Assembly (NCBI GenBank): GCA_023423535.1
Contig: JAFAFL010000162.1
Location: 1-64,000, forward strand
Length of the DNA: 64,000 bases
Direction: 5' to 3'
DNA from: Pseudomonadota bacterium
GTDB lineage: Bacteria; Myxococcota; Myxococcia; Myxococcales; Myxococcaceae
Numbering within the stretch: the stretch's first letter is position 1; the number at the start of each line of letters is the position of its first letter. Shown piece by piece: positions 9,727 through 19,400 of the stretch. The translations under genes were made by a program, and so were the position numbers. The notes under the pieces were generated by a model. The model did not search any database. It had not been told where the DNA came from and saw only the letters and a program-made list of their open reading frames with translations.

Positions 9727-12700
9727 CTAGGGGTAGCAGGTCACGTGGTAGGTGATGGTCAGCGTCTGGCCCGGCTCGGGGACGTACATCGGCTCGAAGT
9801 TCACCGAGTTGCCCACCGAGTCGTACACCCACACCGTGGCCCCGCGCTCGTCCACGTCCGGCACCGGGATCCCGTCGATCGCCACGAGGATGGCGCCCTT
9901 CGTCAGGTCCGGCATCGAGGTGAGGAAGAAGTTCGTCCGGAAGCCGAGCGCGGTCTTGCCGAGCTCCTCCAGCGTCTTCGACCAGTCGGGGGTGCAGATC
10001 TCGTCGCGCACGCCGTTCGTCTGCGCCACGAGGTAGGCGTAGGTCCCATCGTCCGCGCCCGCGTCGTACGGGCAGTTGGCGGGCGGGTTGGGGTTGAACC
10101 CGGCGATGGCGTTGAAGGTGAAGTTCGTCTTCCGGTTGTGACCTTTGATGTTCCAGAACTGGTTCAGGTACTGCGTGGCCGGCATCCCGGACTGCTCCGA
10201 GGCATCCGTCACGCAGATGAGCGCCAGCGAGGCGTCCTCGCGCAGGAACCCCGCGTTCTGGTTGTTGATGAGCGGCGCGGTGAGCGCCTTCAGCATCGGG
10301 TCGAGGCAGGTCTCGGTGCCGCCACCCAGCGCGATCTGCACCTTGGCGCCGAACTTCGTCTTCACGTCCGGCGTGGTGGGGGTGAGGATCTTCTCGGGGT
10401 GCGAGGGCCCGGAGATGAAGTGGCCCACAGGCAGCAGCGGGTCGTCGATGACCGCGCTGATGATCGCCATGTTGTAGTCGATCTTCGCGCTCTCGGCGAA
10501 CTGGATGAAGGAGTCGAAGTTCGCCGCCAGCGACTGCTGGTAGGGGTCCATGGAGCAGGAGTTGTCGATGGCGATGAGCACGTCCGCCTTCGGCTTGAGG
10601 TCCTGGGTGAAGGTGTCGGTGTGGATGCCCTGGGTGTCGCCCTTCCCCTTCAGCGAGACCACGTAGGTCACGTTCTGCCCGCTCTGGGTCGCGGTCACCG
10701 CGATCGCGCCGGTGTCCGAGCCGATGTCGATGGGCCGGTAGCGCGCCTGGAAGGTCAGCGGCGCCTGGCCCGCGCTCACCTGCAAGCCTCCGGGCGGCAC
10801 CGCCGGCGCCTGCACGAGCATGAACTCGGGGCACGGCTGCGTCCCCGGGCAGTTCGGGCCACCGGCCACCTGACCTGCCGCGGCCTGCATCCCGAAGGAG
10901 TGGATGGTCACCGCCGAGGAGCAGGTGTTGTACACGCTGAAGGTCCTCGTCACCGACGAGCAGCCCACCTCCACGGTGCCGTAGTCGAGCTCATCCGGCG
11001 CAATGGTGAGGCACGCCGGCGCGAGCTGCGCGGAGAGGTTCACCACCGTCTGCGGCTTGAGGATCGAGGACATGAAGAACTCCACGTCCGCGGTGATCGC
11101 CGTCACGCCCGTGGGCGTGGTCCCCGTGGGCTGCACGCGCACGAGCACCTCGAGCTGCTCCTGGGGCGCGAGGTCGTAGCTCTCGATGTTGCCGCCCGGA
11201 AGCCCGAAGAACGCGTGGCCACCCGCGACCTTGGAGAGGCCGGAGAGGAGGCAGACTTCGTTCGGCGCGGTGCCGTTGTTCTTGATGGTGAAGCCGAGGT
11301 CCCGGTAGTCCGGCGGCGAGATGAGCCCGAAGTTCAAGGCGGTCGGCGAGACGGTGTAGTTGCAGGGCGGCAGCTCCTCCGCCAGCGCGTTGATCTCGAT
11401 GAGCGTCTCCGGCTCGTCCGCGTCGTTGGAGTAGATCGTCAGCCGCGCCTTCTTCGGGCCCACGCTGATGGGCGTGATGCGGACCTTCAGCTCCACCGCG
11501 TTCTGCCCCACCTTCGCCACGAGACCCGTCGCCGGATCGTAGGAGGTGGGGAACTCGATCTCGAACTCGCTGCTCGAGGTCTCGTCGTTCAGCGGCTCGA
11601 TGTCGTAGTAGGGCAGCGTCGGCTCGCCGGTCACCGGATCCGGCGCGCCCAGCCGCAGGTTCGCCTTCACATCCGGCTGCGGCGGCGCGGTGCCCACGTT
11701 CATCACCGTGAGCTTGCGGACCGAAGAGGCCGGCGGGTTCGCACCCGGGAAGTAGGCCACCCGGCCGAAGTTCAGCGAGGGCGACGGATTGACCTGGATG
11801 TCCGGCCCACCGCCGAACGCGCGGATCTGGATCTGACCTGCGGGCTGCCGCGCGAGCGAGGTGTTGAAGCGCAGCATCGTCTGCCGCGGCCCGAGCACCG
11901 CCGGCTTGCAGGCGACGATCACGTCCGCGGTGCCGCCGTTGCCCTGCACGGTGAGGTCTTGCGGCGCGGGAGAGCCGGCGTGGACGACGCGGAACTCGTT
12001 CGCGTTGTCGGTGCGGATCTGGGTCAGCTCCAGCGGCGCGAGCGCGTCGTTGGTGAAGGTGACGGTCTGCGTGACCTCCACGCCGGGCGGGACGTAGCCG
12101 CAGTCCAGCACCGCGGGGTTCCACCGGAGCGTGCTGTCCACGCCGCTGCCGGTGAGGGTCACCTTCTGCAGCGGGCACTGGGCCGAGGCGCGCATGTCCA
12201 CGAACGCGAGGTAGCTCTTGTTCTCGGTGGGCCGGAAGTCGATGACGACCTGCCGCGTCTGCTTCGGCTCGACCCCGAACTCGCCGGTGACGGACTCGGG
12301 CGCGAAGGTGAACGCGTTGTGGTCGCCGGAGGACGAGGTGATCGCGCTGACCGAAGCCGTGGTGGGGATGTCGCTCAGGTTCCGCACGTCCACGGTCTGA
12401 CGGAAGGTGTCGTCGCGCGCCACGTTTCCGAACTGGATGGTCGAGGGCAGCTGGCAGTGGCCGGTCACCGCGAGCCCCGTGAGTTTGATCGTCGCGGTGC
12501 CCTCCCCTTCACGCGCGTTCTCCACGGTGAGGGTGAGCAGGGCCTCGTGGGGGAGGACATCCGTCTGCGCCTGGGGCGGGTTGAAGGTGAACTCGAACTC
12601 GGCGACCTCCGACACGCCGAGCGCGTGGCCGTCCGTGAAGTCGATGCTGAAGACCGGGTTCTCCTCCCCGCCCTCGCCGATCTTCACCGCCGAGCCGGAG

Positions 12701-12960
12701 ACCTTCTCCAGCTTCTGCAGCACCACGCGGCCGGGGCCCACGTTGCGGATGACGAGCTTCCTCGTCTCGGGCGAGCCCATGAAGACGGAGCCGAAGTTCA
12801 GCTCGGCTTCACGCGAGGAGACCTGGTTTCCCTCGGCGTCCTCCCAGGAGATGCGGATCTCGCCGGGACGGTTCCTGACCTCGTCGTCGTCGCAGCCCGC
12901 CGCGACAAGCGCGGCCGAGACGAGCACTGGCAGCAAAAGGCGGTGAATGGGAATGTTCAT
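9727..12960 (-). CDS. ASH/VWA repeat lipoprotein, copy 2
   Basis: 1,077 aa from ATG 12960, preceded by GTGGAGC. The lipobox is VAAGC. It has the same order as copy 1: ASH-like repeats, then a VWA domain near residue 795 with metal-site D-N-S-C-S, then a conserved C-terminal beta region ending TCYP. The middle and C-terminal blocks are almost identical to copies 1 and 3. The VWA face differs: residues after the first helix read YNMAIISAVIDD and the loop before TETC is ALGGG rather than TSGSA, so this copy may bind a different partner. The N-terminal repeats resemble copy 3 more than copy 1. Predicted outer-membrane lipoprotein; function inferred only from domains. Confidence 0.85.
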   Translation of the reverse strand: MNIPIHRLLLPVLVSAALVAAGCDDDEVRNRPGEIRISWEDAEGNQVSSREAELNFGSVFMGSPETRKLVIRNVGPGRVVLQKLEKVSGSAVKIGEGGEENPVFSIDFTDGHALGVSEVAEFEFTFNPPQAQTDVLPHEALLTLTVENAREGEGTATIKLTGLAVTGHCQLPSTIQFGNVARDDTFRQTVDVRNLSDIPTTASVSAITSSSGDHNAFTFAPESVTGEFGVEPKQTRQVVIDFRPTENKSYLAFVDMRASAQCPLQKVTLTGSGVDSTLRWNPAVLDCGYVPPGVEVTQTVTFTNDALAPLELTQIRTDNANEFRVVHAGSPAPQDLTVQGNGGTADVIVACKPAVLGPRQTMLRFNTSLARQPAGQIQIRAFGGGPDIQVNPSPSLNFGRVAYFPGANPPASSVRKLTVMNVGTAPPQPDVKANLRLGAPDPVTGEPTLPYYDIEPLNDETSSSEFEIEFPTSYDPATGLVAKVGQNAVELKVRITPISVGPKKARLTIYSNDADEPETLIEINALAEELPPCNYTVSPTALNFGLISPPDYRDLGFTIKNNGTAPNEVCLLSGLSKVAGGHAFFGLPGGNIESYDLAPQEQLEVLVRVQPTGTTPTGVTAITADVEFFMSSILKPQTVVNLSAQLAPACLTIAPDELDYGTVEVGCSSVTRTFSVYNTCSSAVTIHSFGMQAAAGQVAGGPNCPGTQPCPEFMLVQAPAVPPGGLQVSAGQAPLTFQARYRPIDIGSDTGAIAVTATQSGQNVTYVVSLKGKGDTQGIHTDTFTQDLKPKADVLIAIDNSCSMDPYQQSLAANFDSFIQFAESAKIDYNMAIISAVIDDPLLPVGHFISGPSHPEKILTPTTPDVKTKFGAKVQIALGGGTETCLDPMLKALTAPLINNQNAGFLREDASLALICVTDASEQSGMPATQYLNQFWNIKGHNRKTNFTFNAIAGFNPNPPANCPYDAGADDGTYAYLVAQTNGVRDEICTPDWSKTLEELGKTALGFRTNFFLTSMPDLTKGAILVAIDGIPVPDVDERGATVWVYDSVGNSVNFEPMYVPEPGQTLTITYHVTCYP

Positions 12961-13073
12961 ACAAGCTCCACGCGGGAGGTTCGTCTGGCTTTCCGGCCTT
13001 GCGACTTTGAGCAGGCTCGCAGCCTAACACCGGCGAACGCCGCTCAGGCTGCACCGCGGTCCCGCAACGCAAA

Positions 13074-13105
13074 GAGGCGGCGCCTCCGGGTGGAAGCGCC
13101 GCCTC
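13074..13105. terminator. Hairpin terminator after VWA lipoprotein copy 3
   Basis: A perfect 10-bp GC stem (13074-13083 with 13096-13105) closes a 12-base loop and is followed leftward by TTT. It lies between the stop of copy 3 and the start of copy 2, matching the hairpins after the other two copies. Confidence 0.5.
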
Positions 13106-13131
13106 GAGTCACGCGAGAGGGTCTCTCGCCG

Positions 13132-16100
13132 CTACGGGTAGCAGGTCACGTGGTACGTGATGGTCAGCGTCTGGCCCGGCTCCGGCACGTACATCGGCTC
13201 GAAGTTCACCGAGTTGCCCACCGAGTCGTAGACCCACACCGTCGCCCCGCGCTCGTCCACCGCCGGCACGACCACCCCGTCGATCGCCACCTCCACCGGG
13301 CCCTTCGTCAGGTCCGGCACCGACGTGAGGAAGAAGTTCGTCCGGAAGCCGAGGCCCGTCTTGCCCAGCTCCTCCAGCGTCTTCGACCAGTCCGGAGTGC
13401 AGATCTCGTCGCGCACGCCGTTCGTCTGCGCCACGAGGTACGCGTAGGTCCCGTCGTCCGCGCTGGTGTCGTACGGGCAGCCCGACGGCGGGTTCGGGTT
13501 GAAGCCCGCGATGGCGTTGAAGGTGAACTGCGTCTTCCGGTTGTGACCCTTGATGTTCCAGAACTGGTTCAGGTACTGCGTGGACGGCATGCTCGACTGG
13601 TCGGGCGCGTCGGTCACGCAGATGAGGGCCAGCGAGGCCTCGTCGCGCAGGAAGCCCGCGTTGTCGCTGTTGATCAGCGGCGCGGTGAGGGCCTTGAGCA
13701 TCGGCGAGAGGCAGGTCTCCGTCGCGCTGCCGCTGGTGCCCACGTTCACCTTCGCCTTGAACTTGTTCTCCACGTCCACCACGGTCGGAGAGAGGATCTT
13801 CTCCGGGTGCGAGGGACCGGAGACGAAGCGGCCCTGGTGCTGCGAGGACGAGTCGTCGGTGGTGATGACCGCGATGTTGTATTCGACCTTCGCGCTCTCG
13901 GCGAACTGGATGAACGAGTCGAAGTTCGCGGCCAGCGACGCCTGGTACGAGCCCATGGAGCCGGAGCTGTCGATGGCGATGAGCACGTCCGCCTTCGGCT
14001 TGAGGTCCTGGGTGAAGGTGTCGGTGTGGATGCCCTGCGTGTCGCCCTTGCCCTTCAGCGAGACGACGTAGGTCACGTTCTGGCCGCTCTGCGTCGCGGT
14101 CACCGCGATCGCGCCGGTGTCAGAGCCGATGTCGATCGGGCGGTAGCGCGCCTGGAAAGTCAGCGGCGCCTGACCGGAGGAGACGACGAGGCCGGAGGGC
14201 GGCACCGCGGGCGCCTGCACGAGCACGAACTCGGGGCAGGGCTGCGTGCCCGGGCAGTTCGGACCACCGGCCACCTGACCCGCGCCGGCCTGCATGCCGA
14301 ACGAGTGGATGGTCACCGGCGTGGAGCAGGTGTTGTACACGCTGAAGGTGCGCGTCACCGACGAGCAGCCCACCTGCACGGTGCCGTAGTCCAGCTCGTC
14401 CGGCGCGATGGTGAGGCACGACGGCGCCAGCTGCGCGGAGAGCGCCACGACGGTGTGCGGCTTGAGCAGCGAGGACATGAAGAACTCGACCTCGGCGTTG
14501 ATGGCGGTCACACCCGACGGCGTGTTGCCGGTGGGCTGCACGCGCACGAGCACCTCGAGCTGCTCCTGGGGCGCGAGCTCGTAGCTCTCGATGTTGCCCG
14601 CGGGGAGTGCGAAGAACGCGTGGCCGCCGGCGACCTTGGAGAGGCCGGAGAGGAGGCAGATCTCGTTCGGCGCGGTGCCGTTGTTCTTGATGCTGAAGCC
14701 GAGGTCCCGGTAGTCCGGCGGCGAGATGAGGCCGAAGTTCAGCGCGGTCGGGGAGACCGTGTAGTTGCAGGGCGGCAGCTCCTCGGCCAGCGCGTTGACC
14801 TCGATCACCGTCTCCGGCTCGTCCGCGTCGTTGGAGTAGAGGATGATCCGCGCCTTCTTCTGGCCCACGCCGATCGGCGTGATCTTCACCTGCAGCTCCA
14901 CCGCGTTCTGACCGACCTTCGCCACGAGGCCCTTCACGGGGTCGTAGGTGCTGGGGACGAGGATCTCGAACTCGGACACCGAGGTCTCGTCGTTCATCGG
15001 CTCGATCACGAAGTAGGGCTGCGTGGGCTCACCGGCCGCGTCGGGCGCGCCGAGTCGCAGGTTCGCCTTGTCGTCCGGCACCGCGGGCGCGGTGCCCACG
15101 TTCATCACCGTGAGCTTGCGCACGGAGGACGCCGGCGGGTTCGCACCCGGGAAGAAGGCCACGCGGCCGAAGTTCATCGACGGCGACGGGTTCACCTGGA
15201 TGTCCGGGCCACCGCCGAACGCGCGGAGCTGGATCTGGCCGTTCGGCTGACGCTGCAGGCCGGTGTCGAACTTGAGCAGCGTCTGGCGAGGACCGAGCAC
15301 CGCCGGCTTGCACGCCACGGTGAGCTCCGCGGTTCCGCCGGACCCGGGGACGGAGAGCTGCGCGGTGGCGCCCGTGCCGCCGTGGACGACGCGGAACTCG
15401 TTGAGGTTGTCCGTGCGGATGTTCGTCAGCTGCACCGGGGCGATGGCGCCGTTGGTGAAGGTCACCGTGCGCGTCACCTCCACGCCGGGCGGGACGTAGC
15501 CGCAGTCAACGATCGCCGGCTCCCACGACAGCGTGCTCTCCACGCCGGTGCCGGTCAGCGTCACCTTCTGAGTCGGACACTGGGCCGCCGCGCGCATCTC
15601 CACGAACGCGAGGTAGCTCTTGTTCTCGGTGGGCTTGAAGTCGATCAGCACCTGCCGGGTCTGCTTCGGCTCGATCTGGAAGTCGCCGACCGGAGACTCG
15701 GGCGCGAAGGTGAACGCGTTGTGGTCGCCGGAGGACGAGGTGATCGCGCTCACCGTGGCGGTGGTGGGGATGTCGCTGAGGTTCCGCACGTCCACGCTTT
15801 GGCGGGCGCTGTCGTCACGCGCCACGTTGCCGAACTGGATCGTGGGCGGCAGCTGGCAGTGGCCCTTCACCGCGAGGCCGGCGAGCTTGATCGTCGCCAC
15901 CTGCTCGCCCTCGCGCGCGTTCTCCACGGTGAGCTGGAGGATCGCCTCGTGGGGGACCACGTCGGTGTCGCCCTCGGGCGGGTGGAAGGTGAGCTCGAAC
16001 TCCACCACCTCCGCCACGCCGAGCGACCGGCCCTCTTCGAAGCCGACCACGAACACCGGGTTTTCGACCTCGCCAGCGCCGATCTTCACCTGCGCCCCGT

Positions 16101-16359
16101 CCACGCGCTCGAGCTTCGAGAGCACGAGCCGCCCGGCGCCGTTGTTCCGGATGACGAGCTTCTTGCTCTCCGGCGAACCCATGAAGACGGAGCCGAAGTT
16201 CAGCTCGGCCTCGCGGGTGGAGATCTGGGTTTCGTCCTTCTCGTAGACGATGAGGACCTCGCCGTAGCGGGTCTCGAGAGGAGGGTCACCGCAGCCGGCG
16301 GCCACGAGGCCTGCCACCGCGAGGAGGGGGACTGTGTGTCTGAGGAAGGGGGAGAGCAT
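13132..16359 (-). CDS. ASH/VWA repeat lipoprotein, copy 3
   Basis: 1,075 aa from ATG 16359 with TGGAGAG four bases upstream. The signal peptide ends in lipobox VAAGC. ASH-like repeats fill about residues 40-770. The VWA domain near residue 795 has the textbook D-S-S-G-S metal site, where copies 1 and 2 have Cys in place of Gly. The VWA loops match copy 1 (TTDDSSSQHQGRF, TSGSATETC), whereas the N-terminal repeats match copy 2 (EAELNFGSVFMGSPE), so the protein is a mosaic of its two neighbours. It is the first of the tandem trio in the direction of transcription. The short upstream gap is shared with the CARDB/Ig gene. Confidence 0.85.
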   Translation of the reverse strand: MLSPFLRHTVPLLAVAGLVAAGCGDPPLETRYGEVLIVYEKDETQISTREAELNFGSVFMGSPESKKLVIRNNGAGRLVLSKLERVDGAQVKIGAGEVENPVFVVGFEEGRSLGVAEVVEFELTFHPPEGDTDVVPHEAILQLTVENAREGEQVATIKLAGLAVKGHCQLPPTIQFGNVARDDSARQSVDVRNLSDIPTTATVSAITSSSGDHNAFTFAPESPVGDFQIEPKQTRQVLIDFKPTENKSYLAFVEMRAAAQCPTQKVTLTGTGVESTLSWEPAIVDCGYVPPGVEVTRTVTFTNGAIAPVQLTNIRTDNLNEFRVVHGGTGATAQLSVPGSGGTAELTVACKPAVLGPRQTLLKFDTGLQRQPNGQIQLRAFGGGPDIQVNPSPSMNFGRVAFFPGANPPASSVRKLTVMNVGTAPAVPDDKANLRLGAPDAAGEPTQPYFVIEPMNDETSVSEFEILVPSTYDPVKGLVAKVGQNAVELQVKITPIGVGQKKARIILYSNDADEPETVIEVNALAEELPPCNYTVSPTALNFGLISPPDYRDLGFSIKNNGTAPNEICLLSGLSKVAGGHAFFALPAGNIESYELAPQEQLEVLVRVQPTGNTPSGVTAINAEVEFFMSSLLKPHTVVALSAQLAPSCLTIAPDELDYGTVQVGCSSVTRTFSVYNTCSTPVTIHSFGMQAGAGQVAGGPNCPGTQPCPEFVLVQAPAVPPSGLVVSSGQAPLTFQARYRPIDIGSDTGAIAVTATQSGQNVTYVVSLKGKGDTQGIHTDTFTQDLKPKADVLIAIDSSGSMGSYQASLAANFDSFIQFAESAKVEYNIAVITTDDSSSQHQGRFVSGPSHPEKILSPTVVDVENKFKAKVNVGTSGSATETCLSPMLKALTAPLINSDNAGFLRDEASLALICVTDAPDQSSMPSTQYLNQFWNIKGHNRKTQFTFNAIAGFNPNPPSGCPYDTSADDGTYAYLVAQTNGVRDEICTPDWSKTLEELGKTGLGFRTNFFLTSVPDLTKGPVEVAIDGVVVPAVDERGATVWVYDSVGNSVNFEPMYVPEPGQTLTITYHVTCYP

Positions 16360-16456
16360 GCACTCTCCACGCGCGACGCAACCGTGACTTTCCTGTGGCC
16401 GTCACGTGGCGAGGGCGGCGTTCGGGCCGGGAGATTTCCCCAGTGATTTCGTCTGG

Positions 16457-19400
16457 TTACAAGACGCGGCGCCGGCGCGAGAGGATCCCCATTGCCCCGA
16501 GGATCAGGGCCGCCCACACCGCGCCGCCGCTCCCTCCCGAGCCTGAGGAGGTGCCGCAACCGCAGCCGCCCTCCCCTGCCCATTCGTCGGTGACCTCGAG
16601 GTGGAAGGCGCCGGTGCCCTCGGTGCCCCCTTCTGCGCGGCCGGTGACCGTGAAGCTGTAGAGCCCGAGCACGGCGTCCTCCGGGATCGTTCCGCTGAGC
16701 GTGCCGTCTTCGGAGAAGCGCAGGCCCGGCGGGAGCGCGCCGCCGTTCACGCGATAGGTGGCTGGCGGATCGCCTTCGAAGCGGATGGCGCCTTCGAGCG
16801 ACGTGCCGGGGAGCACCGTGCGCGCGTAGCGGCCCTGCAGTCGTTCGGTCCGAGCGTGCACCACCAGCACGAAGTCGCGCACCTCGCTGCGGCCCGCGCC
16901 GTCTGTGACCTGCAGCCCGAAGGAGAAGGCGCCGGAAGCAGTGGGCGTGCCCTCGAGGATCACCGCTTCCGGGCCCTGCGGCACCAGCGCGATTCCAGGA
17001 GGCAGTGCGCCACCGGAGATCCGCCACCGCACCGGCTGCGGCAGCACCACCGCGCCCGGCACCTTCGCCACCAGGTCGGTGAGATAGGCCTGGCCCACCA
17101 GCGCGGGCGGCAACGACTCGGCGGGAAGGTGCAGCGCATGGGGGCTCACCGTCTGCAGCGTGAGCGTCCGCCACGCGGTCTGTCCCGAGGCATCGAACAC
17201 GCGCACACCGAAGGTGCTCACCGTGCCCGGCGCCTCCTGCGAGGTGCCCTGGAGGCGACCGTCGCTGCTGAGCGAGATGCCGGCGGGAAGCGTCCCCTCC
17301 TCCACGCGCCAGGCGTAGGGCGCTTGACCTCCATGCGCACCGAGCCGCACGTCGTAGGGCGTCTCCACCACCGCGGCCGGCAGCCTTTCGGTGAGCACCG
17401 CCATCGACACCGTGCGAGGAACCGTCTGCAGCACGAGCCTCGCGAGGGTCGGGTTCCCCACTGCGTCCTGCACCCTCACCGTGAAGGGGAACACGCCGAG
17501 CTGATCCGGCACGCCGCTCACCCGGCCCTCGGCGTCCATCTGCAGGCCGTGCGGAAGCGCGCCGTCCGTCACGGTGAAGGTCAGCGGCGCGGTGCCGCCT
17601 TCGGCGCTGAGCTGGAAGACGTAGGGGACCTCCAGCAGCGCTTCGGGCAGCCAGGTCGTGCGCAGCGTGACCACCGGCGGCACCAGCTCCACCTCGCCGG
17701 AGATGAGCGCGTCGTTCTCGCGACGGATGTCGTCGTGCGCGCGCACGGGATCGATCAGCACGCCCAGGTGCCACGTCCCCGGCGGAAGGCCGTGCGGCAC
17801 GAGCACGTGCTCGGTCGTCGAGTCGAGAGCCTCCACCGCCAGCGTCACCGTGCCCTCCTCCTTCGTCACGCTGGTCACCGGATCGATGATCGCGAGCGGC
17901 ACGTCGAGCTCGGTCACCTGCGGATTCTTGGAGAGGAAGTAGCGGTACGGGACGGCGCCTGTCGTCCCGCGGTTGCCGAGGTTCCGCAGCACGCGCTTCA
18001 CCGGCACCGGCTCACCGGGCGCGATGCGCGGTGGGGCGACGAGCTGCGTGGGGAGCAGGTCCGGCCCCGGCGCGCGCAGGTGCACGTAGTTGCTGCGGCC
18101 GGTGTTGTTCGACTGCGTGATCTCCACGAAGTTGCCGTGCGCGAACGCGGCGACGAAGAAGAGGAAGTCCTTCGCCGTGTAGAGCGTCCCGTTCGGTGCG
18201 CGGTCGGGAACGAGCCCCTCCACGGTCACGATCATCGACGCGCCGGGAGCGAGCGTGTGCCGCGTGCTCTCTCCCGCCTCCGGATCGTTCACCGCGTTGA
18301 GGACGTCGTTCTCCGAGAGGTACGCGACGAGCGAGAAGTCCTTCGCGGTGCCGCCGCCGGCATTGAAGACCGGAACCTCCATGCGGAAGGGCTCGCCGAA
18401 GTAGAGCTGCGGCGCGGGGAGGTACGGAGGCCGGGCCTCGAGCAGCGTGGGCGTGCCGACGACGAGGTCCGCCTGCATCGCGCTGAACTTCGCGGGGCTG
18501 ACCGCGGTGTTGTTGTTCTCGAAGAGCTCCGGCACCGTGTTCTGCGGGTCGATCTCGAGCACGAAGTAGTACTCGCCGAGCGGGATCGTCGTCGGCAGCG
18601 CGTAGCTCGGCTGCAGGGTCAGCGTCTGCCCGCCCGCGAGCGTGGCAGTTCCCGAATGCACCACGTGGTCGAAAGCGTCACCGACCGTGTCCTGCGAGAG
18701 GAGGATCCGCCAAGAGACGAGCCCCGCCGGATCGATGCCCGCGTTGACGAGCGTGATGCTGTTCTCGACGAGATCTCCCGGCCCGGCCGACGCCTGGGTG
18801 GTGGTGATGCTCTGCGCCACGAGGTCCACGCCGGAGACGAGCGCGGTGGCGCTGGCGCTGAGGTTGTTCGCCCGGCTCGTCTCGGTGAGGAGCTGCGCCG
18901 GATCGATCTGCGCGAGCACGTAGTACGCGCCGCCCGCAGGTCGCGCGATCGTGCTGGTGGCGATGTGCGTCTGGAAGCCGAGCGGAGCGAAGGAGAGCGG
19001 CCCCTGCATGGCCGGAGTGAGAGGAAGGTCGCCGGGATCGATCAGCGTGTCGGTCGAGAGGAAGAGCGCGTACTCCACGCCCGCGACCGAAACGGTTCCG
19101 AAGTTCCGCAGGTCGAAGCGGGTGTCGATCTCCAGCTGCCCTCCGACGTCGCGCACGCCGAGCACCACGAGGTCTCCCGCGAGAAGATCCACCGTGCCTG
19201 GGCCCGGGCCAAACGAGATGAGGTCGTCCTGCGACACCGCGGCCGGAGTGCAGTTCGGCGTGCACGAGCGCCCGACCGTTCCCTGGGTGCCGGTCGCGTT
19301 CTCGATGCCGATGGACGCGGTGAGCCCCGCGCCCGCGCCGGTGAGCACGCCGTAGTGGAACTGCACGAGTCCGTTCTCGTGCAGCTTGAGCTGGAAGGTC

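Noticed and set aside
326..16446. Very long open frames on the + strand (up to 2,333 codons) across the surface genes
   Set aside because: They read in register opposite to clear minus-strand genes with signal peptides and domains, are Arg/His/Val-rich and show no domain. They result from high-GC codon use that avoids reverse-complement stops.
16360..16456. Promoter for VWA lipoprotein copy 3
   Set aside because: A promoter must lie here or further upstream, but no convincing -35/-10 pair could be read.
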